Under the pieces are notes generated by a model, which saw nothing but the letters and a program-made list of their open reading frames with translations, was not told the DNA's origin and ran no database searches. DNA of 64,000 nt from Turnera subulata (taxonomy: Eukaryota; Streptophyta; Magnoliopsida; Malpighiales; Passifloraceae): contig JAKUCV010001789.1 in the NCBI GenBank assembly GCA_028386065.3, positions 1 to 64,000 on the forward strand, read 5' to 3'. The translations under genes were made by a program, and so were the position numbers. This document shows positions 53,801 through 64,000 of the stretch, piece after piece (position 1 is the stretch's first letter; the number at the start of each line of letters is the position of its first letter).

Positions 53801-56800
53801 AGAATTTCATTAGAGTTATCTCCGCTTGATAAAATTTCATCCTCAAAATTACAGATTGGAAAAAGTTCACCCGTATCTACTGACACCAACGAATTCCACA
53901 ACTTAACGAATTCAGAGTAACCTAGGTACTCCATAAAATTCATCTCTCTTTTTCAACCCTCTTTTTTGCCTTTGGGATCCTTTAACACTTTTTAAAGTTC
54001 TAACAATATACATGAATCCAACTATCTTGGCCTATCTTTAATCACCAGAGGTTTTCTGGCCCGTGGGGAACAAGAAATGGAACCAAACTAATTCGAAGGA
54101 AGCTCCCTGAAACTCAAACAACTACCAAGGCACCTATTTTTCACGCAAAACAAGCTCTCGCGCCCAGGATAGTATCTGGTATCCAGTCAGTATAGTGCTG
54201 GCCAACAGGACGACTAAAACCTTACTAGGCGTTATCATATGGCACGAGCCACGAATTATCATTTTCATGGAGTAGAATGTATATTGCATGGACAAAGGAC
54301 TTGTAACGCTACAAAGCTCCAAGTAAAATATTATTCGGGGATATAGTTGATGCATAAGCTATACAGAGAGTGAACCATAATCCAACATTCAGATAATCTG
54401 CGGGTGTAAGTTATCATCCACAACCTATTAAGTGGAAGGAAAAAATAAAACGTCTACAAACCAATCTTACATAACCAGTGGCTGTCAGAAGAAGAGGGAG
54501 AAGAAATACGGGAGGCTGATAACAATCTTCTAGCCTCTGGGGGATAAGTCGACCTCGAACAGAGTCATCACATCTAAAAGTAACTACAAGGATGCAATTG
54601 CTTATTAACATGGCATTGTAAATTTCCGGCACAGCATTGGGCGAATCCCTAGCATTGCTATTTCTACAAAGTTGGGGGGCAAAATCAACAGCAATAAACT
54701 CAACGTACCTACAAATTGCCATTGGCAGATAACCTAGTACTTTCCTCACAAGACCTGCAGTAAGGCATGCAAAATCATGAAAAGAGAAAGGGAATCGAAA
54801 GATGGTCAGATGTCATGATAACAGTTCTTATGGCTAATGTGTCATATAAGACGGGCCATTTTCAATTCTTTCCTTATCCTTGTAAAACATGCCTGTTTCC
54901 ATAAACATCCTGCCCAAAGGCCTCCAAGAAAAGGATATACAATGCGCAGAGCACCACCCCACAGCTAGGTTCTGACAGTTTTAAACCTCATCACAGTTTT
55001 AACTAAGTGCGGCACAAGTAACAGTCCACTCATTTGCAGAGCATAAATATCATCAATGGGAATCTTACAGTATGGACAGATAAATGCAGATGCAGAAATT
55101 ACCAGGTGACCTGAAATTTAACAAAGTTAGAAAATCCAATATGGCATAGTCATTAACAACTAACAAGATTTAACCCATCACCCACCCCTCCCTTTTATGA
55201 GAAATTTACCATTTTCCATCCATGTCACCTTGGTGATAACCATATTACCAGTAATTACCTATTAATATTGCTGAAAGATATGATTGACAAAAAGACAATT
55301 CTTAAGAGTGAAACATACAAAAAGTTTAAATACATTGAATGTGACCAAGAACAGAGACACCTATGAAGTTAAAATGCATGGGATTAGCTGGATACAGCTT
55401 GCTTGCCTACAATCACTCACCTTCAGAAAACATTACTGAATTAAACCTAACAGACAAATTATGGATACAAAAGAATACAAGGCGTATCTGACTGGTCAAC
55501 CATATTTAGTTCAATAGGTTCAGTAACTTTAAACATACAACAAACAACAACAGAATTGGGACGCAAAATCATAAATTATCGTCTAGTTAAAATACGTGAT
55601 CCATCCGGAAAATATCTAAAGAGACAAAATATTATGAAGTGAGAATATCTACCTGCAACTCATACCTAAGTTTGTCAATCCAAGTGATCCCTAAATCAGT
55701 AACACACGAGTAGATTCATGCAAAGCACTGTCTTCAATCACAGCAGTATGAAATTCAATGGCTTCCCTTTTAAATTTTGTGTAATCAAAGCTTCTTTCCT
55801 ATTTTTCTTCATGGCATCATAGTATATCATCTTATTAGAATAAAACACTAAAAAAGAATCAATCCACGTCAGCTTTGAGTTAACATCATGAACACCACAA
55901 GTCCGAATTATTTTGCAACAATGCGGAAATTTGCATGCTGGTACAGCAGATCCCTATGACATGCAGGCAAGGTGTACAGTGACGTAATCCACAAATTCAT
56001 GGAGTATCTTCACTCAAGCAAAATCATCATTCCGATGCAAAATGGAGATGGCACCAAATACGGTTCTAATTCTGTCAACATAAATGTCAAAATACACTAG
56101 TAACTACAACCATTGGAAAGGAAGTATATGAAACAAAGGTCATAAAAATGTTTTGCCTGTCATGCGATGGAAATAAGTGTGTATAATCGTGAAACAGTGG
56201 TTATGGTTGTTCTTATCTTGTGGTAGTCATGGTGTTTCAAAATTCAGAAGCCCTCCCTTTTCCACCTCTAAACTGCCTAAGTATTTGTAAGCAGGCATTA
56301 CTATTTCCAAGATTATCCATTCCTTGCAGGCACCACAGTTGCTTTAGAAGCTACACTGTATTTGAGCCAATAGAGCATATTATTATGTCAGAGTAAGAAT
56401 CCTGTGCTCTCAAAGCATATTATTTCATTTCTAGAATGATCATGCATGACTCTCCTCTAAAATGCTACTTCTGTACCCAAACTTTCTTCAACACTTAAAA
56501 ACTCCTATAGCACGGTCTACAGTCCATTGTTGCACAAATGACTTACCGGGTATTCTATATAGATCTGAGGGTTTTGGTTTTCTAACATGTTTTATGAAGC
56601 TAATTAAATGTCAAAAAACATTGCAGGAGGATGTGCACGTAGTAAGGACTATGCCTAAAAGTTTCAAAGCCGAAGTTTATTTCCTAGAATACGGTTTGAA
56701 TAGTTTCATAAGGGAGTACACTGAACATAAAAGCAGAAATGAAGACTGAATCTGCAAATGGAAGACCACCTAGAAAGCAAACAAATTTGCAAAATTATAT

Positions 56801-57124
56801 TTCACAAGATACAATTCATATACACCCTCTTATGGATCTGATTGCAACTGTACAATAAAATGAAAAAGATACATTCTCTAAAGCTACCTTTCTGAGAAAC
56901 TAGAGAGCACCTCTTGGAGTTGTCAGCTGAAAGGAGAGAGAAAGGAACAAGCACCGAGAGCAGACTTGACAATCTGATGGACACTACTTTATTTCTATTG
57001 TCAATATATGAAAAACTCAAACTGAAGAGAGAACAGACTCTAAATCAGGAACCAAATCTGCTAAAAAGTAGAAAGACTGCAGGGACAAGAAGTTATATCA
57101 AAGCTAGTAAGGAAAAAGGAGCTC
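53801..57124. other. 3.3 kb without a recognised gene
   Basis: Downstream flank of the phosphatase gene. Several small ORFs (for example 54414-54749 minus and 56462-56749 plus) have no motif I know and no coherent splice pattern. Long 3' UTR or a non-coding transcript is possible. Confidence 0.4.
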
Positions 57125-60100
57125 TTATTCCTTGTTACCAAATTTCTGTGCAATGATAGGACGGACATCATCAGCATCAACCAGGGTCTCTAAGAAGGGA
57201 AGTAATGAAATTAGTGCACAATCAGATGGGTCGCTAAACCAACTCTTAATAGGAATCCCATTATTTACTTGCAACCTGAAGACCTGAATTCAAAATAAGA
57301 GAAAAGAACTTCAAATATCAGAACACACAGTAGAGACATTCTAAGCCTGCTACTTCTATCCCTAATTTGTGAGGGAAGGTGGGATGACTACATGATGCGA
57401 TGTTACTACTGACTAAAAATGGTCCAATCCCTATTTAATCTCCGCTTCCCTTTTGGAAGATATTTTTTCTGCAAGCCTCCTCCATATTTAGCCAATTAGG
57501 AGAATAGAATTTTTGACAATATTGTAGCATATTTCCGAGAGATTATTCAATCAGGTAAGATAACAAAGCAACACCCAATAACTTGATAAAACACACAGGA
57601 CCACACTCTCCACCACTAGGCCTCTAGTACTGGAGCAAAATCTTGACCTCAGTAGTGTGGAAAAATCTCAATTTTCTGTAATAACTTGAATAAAAAAAAC
57701 AAACTAAGGCTACAATTCGACTTTTTACCTCAATTTAAGAGAAATTTCAAGGGTTAGCAGTAAATGATCAACTCTCATTATTTTACATATCACCCATTGC
57801 TCCACTAGAGATTGGGATGCCCACCAATATTTTGCTAAGAATATAGGCCTAATGCACATACATTAGAAAGGAAAATTCTATCACAGCTTGATTACCTAAT
57901 CCAATAAAGTAAATACGACCAAGGATGATGTTGCTAAAAAAATGAAGCATGAAACCATAAGGAAACTAGGGCAAGCCAGATACCTGCGGAGAATTGTCAA
58001 TTATAGCAACCTTTGCAAGATCAACTCCCAAAACTGTCAAATCCTTTGTATAACTTCCATCAGAAAAGATGCATGACTCACGGTAAATACGCCGAGATAT
58101 AAACTTTCCCTCGGGGTCCAATATGTCCAAAAGTTGCTCAGCATAGATACTCTGACTAGCTGTAAAGATAACAACTTCAAACATCTCTGCAACTCTCTCC
58201 AGGAATTTATGGAGATGAGGCCTCTGCCTTACATACACAGTGTGCTCTTTCAAGTTGAAAAACACAGTAAATGTGAAGTCTGCATCATCACAATACTCCA
58301 ATGTAGAGTGAACAAGTGTTTCTGCACATAAAGCACATACTTACCAGTAAGCTTCATATTTAACATGCATAGATTATCATAAAAAAAAAACATGCATATA
58401 TATGCTCTTCAAAAGTCTAATGCTTAAAACATAGTTGAGTAACATTTCAGAAGCTTCATCAACACCCATGACATTTCTGTGCCCATCCATGAGAAAGCCT
58501 TCACCGACACTTGGAAAATAATTCCAACACTCTTAATCCACTTTGACAACACCAAGATAAGTAACTTACATGCAAAGTTTTAGTTCTTCAAATCGTTACC
58601 TTATTATGCAAAAGAACATAGATCGCATATTCATGAACCAATCATTAACCGTTACCTTATTATGCAAGATGCTATGAGCTTTAAACTCTCCAAGCAGAAT
58701 TAGAACCACAGTCCACATTCCTTTAATCCAACTTGCAAAAAAATTCCTACAAGGAGTCTATAGGGCAGTTTGGTGATTAAATTAATACTAGTATGCCACT
58801 CATTCCTCCAGGTGGTCATGATTTAAGAAGTTGCAAGTATTATTAAAAGAATAGATGATTGAACTCCACAGGATCAGAGATAAATGGGTGCACATATTAT
58901 CTATGCTTGGCAAACGTGCCATATTATCTGTATGAGTGACAAAACACATGAAACAGCAAGACATTGAAACCCCAGTAGGAGTAAAATAACCTTAGCTCTT
59001 ACCATCCAAATCAAGAACCAAAGTGATAGGCTTCCTCCGCCCAGGCTCCTTTGAGAGTGCAGGAGGGCGAAAATTTGAAACCACATCAGAAAGTTCCGGT
59101 AAATTTTTTATAAAGAATTGAGGATCAAATTCCTCTGCTTGCTCCGAGTCATTGTTAGAATCAGCTTCATCATTGCAGGGCCTTATCTGATTAATCGCTA
59201 AATATAAGCTACCATTATCTGAATCTCTCATGTTTTCTTCACACGGTTTCATCTCATTGCAATTGCTCACTTTGACAGTGTCCTCCAGGAAAGGAAGTAT
59301 CATGCACTCCTCAGCGACATCAAAGAACATATTTGGACCAGAGCATTTGTAATCGGGAAAAAGATTGGCCTCAGTGATATCATCGACAAGTGCGCTCCCG
59401 TCAAAAGGTAAGCCAGAGATAATCATGTCTGAAATGAAGAAATCCGATACATTGCAAGTTTGATAATCGCATGCACTTCTGTTATCATCACTATCATCAG
59501 TTCCCAACCCTGACACATTGGGATCATTGTTGCTTCCTACAAAGTAAGGATCAAAAGCAATAAGCTTGCTGTCATAATATTAGTAAGTAATTTCGAAGAA
59601 AAATAAGCACAAAAAAGAAGGTTGTTCACCAATCAGCACTTAGATAGAATTCAAACTAATCGGAACAGAAGTCAACCAGGCGAAAAAACCCAGATACTGA
59701 TCAAGCGTCGCACTAAAGAAATAGGAAGAAAATTCAAGTTACATGTGATGAAAATCTTGTTTTTACAACTGAGATGCCCCAAAGACCTTCGGCATTACTT
59801 CGATAGCTTCCTTTCAAAAATTTAGAAGCGTAACACTATGAGTAGTTTCAGCTTATAGTTTAGCAAAACCACAGTTCGTCATAAAGGATATATTCCAGTT
59901 TAACTTGGCCCATAATTTCATAAGCAACTACAAACTACATCATAAAGTAATTTATTGCAATTTGTTTAACCAGAGAAAAATTAGTCATACCTGTATTATC
60001 ATTGATATTTAGCCCACTGTGAACTTCAACAGACTCCAAAGAAGGGGAAAAAATAGTTTCCAAGTTTGACATGCTGTTATGAATGGATTCCTGCAACTAA

Positions 60101-62189
60101 CGGAAATATAATCAGAAACAAAGAGATTAACTATGCAGCCACTAAGCGACCAAAAAATGAAATCTTTTTAAAACTGAGAGAGATCAATCAGAAGCACATG
60201 ACAGACAAGAATAACAGTAGCAAACATCTTATCTCTGTCTCCTCCACACAATTTCATACAAGTTCAACTTTAAGACTCGCGTAATTCGAAGACTACATGG
60301 CAGAATTAAGCGGAAGCAGCACCTAGTATAGCATCTTTTACTTGTTCAAAGGGAAACATTAAGATTAATTCTCTTGTTGTAAGGAAAACATTGAGACCAA
60401 TGCAATTCACAGGGGGTCATACAATAAAAGCAGTTGAGGACACCCTAATAATGATGGACAAACAGTCAGCATTGTAGCCTGGAATCAGAAAAGCATGGGA
60501 TCGAGCAACGCTAAACAAACAATAAGTCTTAGTAATTGTCATAAGTTTGTAATTTAGTTATACACCACATGGAACTATTATGAATCTTATGGTCTCTAGA
60601 ACAAGGGTCTGACAACGATGGATAATTTCTCCATGCGAAAGGAGGATCAGAAAATAATTTCCAATTGGCAGGAAATCATTATACAGTAAAACTGATGAAT
60701 TCCAGAAAAATTAAATAGAGTTACAAGCACCCAAGTACACAAGTTCCTAAATATGGTAATTTGGTTGAAATGTATAACTTGCCAAAATATATAGAGTAAT
60801 TGCATTCAGTAGCAAAAATGGAGCTTGTCTAATAATTACCAAAAACAATAAAAAAGACAAGATAACCCAATAATCATCTGCGTACAGTGAAATTGTAGGT
60901 AGTACACAGAAATTCGAGAATTTAGAACACCACCCACCCTCCTCCCAGTTTGTTACATATGATCAAAGAACTTAAAAGTATCCCCTAAGAACTTTCTGAC
61001 CATCAGGAATAATGTAGTTAGATTTTTCAAGAGCTTCTACTCCACCTGTAATTTCACCAAACCTCGAGAGCAAATAATGGTTCATCCAAAATTTTTTCCA
61101 AAAGAATAGTTTTATCAAGTTAACTTAAAAGGAATATCATCTACACAATTCACCACCCCCCCAAAAAAACAAACTAACAATAAAAGATCTTTCTGATGAT
61201 AATTAGGTACTAATGCCAAAAGAAGAAGTAGAAGCTTCATGCATGCTTCAAGTGCATCAAATCGATGGAGAAGTTCTAAACTACATAAATGAATCCAGAA
61301 TCTGCCACATGAGGGCGCGCAACACATCATATCTAGCATATAAATATGCAATAACTGTTGTCCAGGTATAGCAGAATGACAAAAGAAGACTTAACAGAAA
61401 GAAAACAAAATTCAAAAGCAAAGATATTTTCCTCAAATGAAACTTACCATCCTCCCCATACCACTGGAATCCACAAAAGTTGGAAGTTGCATCTGAATCT
61501 CAGAATTCCCGTCATTTTGAAATTCTTGCTTACCAATGTCTCTTTCATGTTCAATGCCTTGGCCATATAATTCCACATTTGGTGCAACTAAGAAGTAGTT
61601 TTTAGTCAGTTGGTTACAGATTAAATTGCACATAACTAAATATCTAACATCATTAATCGAACACAGCAAACCATAAAACCAAGAATGCATGCAAAAAGAG
61701 ATAACAATAAAGAAAAGGATAATGCTTCTATTCAAAGTGGCATCTAGTGCATATACAAGCAGCAAGAATGCACACACAACCATGCTACACAACTGATTAT
61801 CATGGCCACTTTAATGAACAAACTTCAGTAGCATATCGTTCTAATTAAAACAATCATGAAAAAAAATAGGAAGAAACATGACAAATGACATGATTATGAT
61901 GTCATGCCCAAGTTAAGTGAATATGCCAAAACATCATTTATAATAGTGCATCCCCACCAATGATCAAAGAAGAAGAAGGGCAAGACCGCATTTCTTTCAA
62001 GCGAAGTTCCTTAACACAACCATCCTGACACCTATGGATGCACGCGTCCAGCTCGGCAGGTTGTCGAGACATTTTGACATGAGAGCATGAACTTTTCGAT
62101 ATCACACTAGACTTTGGACATACAGCAAGGCAGTTTTTTTCTCTTGTAGAACCCGTGCTCGATTTGGTCTTCATTTTTAAAGCTGGCAT
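57125..62189 (-). CDS. SSP4: FCP1/SCP-type small phosphatase (SSP4-like), 6 exons, ~500 residues
   Basis: HAD-superfamily protein phosphatase of the CTD small phosphatase-like group, expected to remove phosphate from the RNA polymerase II C-terminal repeat in the nucleus. Minus-strand exons: 62189-61958 (MPALKMKTKSS...), 61587-61448, 60090-59991, 59536-59003, 58321-57984, 57283-57125. One frame runs through all junctions (501 codons). The long N-terminal region is acidic and low in known motifs. Catalysis is in exons 4-6: the nucleophile motif DLDET spans the exon 4/5 junction (ITLVLDLD | ETLVHSTLEYCDD), then VYVRQRPHLHKFLERVAEMF, VVIFTASQSIYAEQLLDILD, the FISRRIYRE block, GVDLAKVAIIDNSPQVF, NGIPIKSWF and LISLLPFLETLVDADDVRPI. 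The exon 1 donor (ATTG|GTGGGG) is the least certain junction. A 5' UTR intron up to about 63.3 kb is likely. Confidence 0.88.
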
Positions 62190-63420
62190 TTGCTCTGTTT
62201 CTTTGATGTGCACCACAATCTCGACTTGGAAACATCAGCGGGGAAGAAGCCCCGTTCAACAATCAAAGCACTCGCCGAGACTGTTATCATGGAATTTAGA
62301 AGTTATCAGAACAGGCAAATGCCAAGAACAATCGAGGAATGCATTAATATATATTTAATTATATTTTGCACCCAAATGAAGGAGAACATGTAACTCATTT
62401 AGGCTGAAAAGATCCCCCAAATTTGAAATGAAGATACCATAAAACATTTACCACATCAAGAGCATTAACAGTTTCCGCATAAGCAACACAACTATCACGT
62501 CAACAAAATTGCATTGCATGCCTGATTAACCGATGTCGATGCTAATAGGAAGCATGTCAACCACATTAAGACAAGAGTTCCCACAAATTTAGTATGTCAG
62601 TTCTCTTCTACTTTACTACAGACTAGCTTCTAATTCGCAAAGACCGTACTTCATGAGAAAGCAAAAAGAGCATAAACAATATTCCTAAGTAGGCACAATA
62701 AACGTCTTCGAAAGCAGACCAAAGCTTCATTTAATAACTTTCCTCAAATAAAAGACAACTAGAACGATAATCAACTAAATCGGTGGCAGGCATCACTGTC
62801 TATCTGAATTCATGTAACATAGATCAGGATTGAAGTTTACGAGGAGACAGACTTAAGGTCTTCAGCTATAACAACCAACCTTAAACAGAAAGATTTCTCC
62901 ATTTACACAAGATAGAGACAAACAGAAAGAAAGTTTATCCATAAAAAGAAACATAATTTATAAAACCACCACAATAGTCGAAACAAACACATAGAGAACA
63001 AAGTCAACCAAGCCTCCAATCCACATAAAACTTAAGCACCTCAAATTGAACACACGACCAAAACCAACCAACAAAAACCCCCCCAACAGAACCACAAACC
63101 CTAGACTAGAACCAGCTCAACTGAAAGTTACTAACTTCTAAGAATCCACAACAACAGCCAACCACACAAATCATTCAACTTTCACCACAAAGACGTTGCA
63201 TGTTTAGCACAAAACCAGACCCAAAAAAAAAAAAAATGAGAAGTGAATTCTAATGGATAAACCACAAAATGATAAGGCAAAGGACATCAAAGTATACCTG
63301 TGAAGCTTTGGAAAAAAAATAAACAAAAAAAGAAACTATAGAGAAAGAGAGAGTGTTTCTCTCTCTAGGAAGTCAGTGCTTTTCTCCCACCCTCTCTGTT
63401 TCTCTCTCTCTATTCTACTC
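62190..63420 (-). promoter_or_regulatory. 5' UTR intron and promoter region of the phosphatase gene
   Basis: Non-coding and AT/CA-rich. GTATAC at about 63293-63298 on the minus strand could be the donor of a leader intron after a GA-rich leader exon (63300-63370, GAGAGAGAAA-type). Inferred from spacing only. Confidence 0.35.
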
Positions 63421-64000
63421 GGTCTCTTCTGGCTAATGAAAATAAATCAAATAAAACAGAAGACTTTGGTTTGTTTCTCTTTTGTTCTTCTGTTTTCTTC
63501 CTGCTTTTTCTTTTTTTGTTTAATCTTTCTCTTTAACGTCCACGAACGGTCAATACAGGTCGGGCTTTGGAGCGAGGGATTTGACGGCTGAGATAGCGTC
63601 CGCGTGGACCGGTAGAATCCTGCCACGGCGGTGTGGAGCCAGCTCAGCCTGACGCGTTGACACGTGCTTCTTCGCGGAAAGACAAAGGGCGGGCTTACAA
63701 CTTTCATTAGTACAATATTTTTTATTTTTTTCTTTTTGCTCGTTGAGCGCGTGCAATTTCCATCCATGTCCAAAGTTGTACTTGTAGTATTATTGTTGTA
63801 ATTATGTTAACAATTTAACATTGACATTTGATTGCTATTAGTGGGGGATTTTGTTGGGAATGTTGTCCAATTGAATCCATTAGTTGAAGGCAAGAGTCAT
63901 AGTTCTGTTCAACTAATTTTGGTTTAACAGATTGAGATTCTATTTGCAAGATTTTGTCCCGACTAATCTAGATTCGATTCGGGTCACATACTTGTCTCTA
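63421..64000. other. Right-edge intergenic region
   Basis: Pyrimidine-rich stretch, then a modestly GC-rich segment (63540-63700) with overlapping ORFs of no known type. Nothing further is recognised to the end of the window. Confidence 0.4.

Noticed and set aside
54414..54749. 111-residue minus-strand ORF
   Set aside because: No known motif and no neighbouring exons in frame.

Overview
This is plant nuclear DNA, most likely from a eudicot. The genes carry GT-AG introns, and the plant-specific families include an egg-cell-secreted EC1 peptide, SKP1-like (ASK) proteins, a DUF295 F-box gene and a plant-type ferroportin. The transposons are also plant types: L1-type LINEs, long-LTR Ty3/gypsy, Ty1/copia, MULEs and tRNA-derived SINEs. 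I cannot name the species from the sequence.

Layout. 1-6.6 kb is repeat-rich: a decayed minus-strand LINE running off the left edge, two TIR elements and short tandem repeats. 6642-16882 is one complete LTR retrotransposon. It has 3-kb LTRs, a GATTC target duplication, a tRNA-Met-like PBS and a gypsy-type 3' end, but no gag-pol. Its 2.4-kb interior carries two ORFs antisense to the element. Its right LTR is interrupted by a 1.85-kb MULE. 17.4-20.2 kb holds a SINE, a 3 x 76-bp repeat and an F-box/DUF295 pseudogene. 20.4-22.4 kb is LTR-like and LINE debris. 22.7-27.1 kb is a ferroportin pseudogene whose introns contain nested MULEs, followed by a MULE that captured a LINE RNase H piece. 29.3-36 kb is a LINE fragment joined to a decayed minus-strand copia element. 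That copia element contains a second, fully open copy of the larger antisense ORF and an array of small hairpins. 36-41.2 kb is a local duplication of an EC1 + SKP1-like module, with one good and one dead EC1, and one intact, one rearranged and one dead SKP1-like gene. 42.2-64 kb is the gene-rich part: PRP39 (plus strand), a lipoate-ligase-like gene (minus) and an SSP4-like FCP/SCP phosphatase (minus).

Main result. The 684-bp antisense ORF occurs in two unrelated retrotransposons, gypsy-type at 9900-10583 and copia-type at 32936-33619. The length is identical, no indels are seen, and in the part I aligned the differences are mostly synonymous. This points to selection on the protein and to exchange between element families. 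The protein has an unrecognised N-terminal half and a C-terminal half resembling the first part of the LINE endonuclease fold. Both host elements also carry arrays of short hairpins whose stems vary but stay self-complementary while the loop is conserved.

The ordinary host genes look independent of each other: PRP39 in splicing, the ligase-like protein in lipoate/octanoate handling, the phosphatase in CTD-type dephosphorylation, SKP1-like/F-box in ubiquitin ligases, EC1 in gamete interaction. All exon boundaries are hand-read from splice consensus and reading frame. No alignment or RNA evidence was available.
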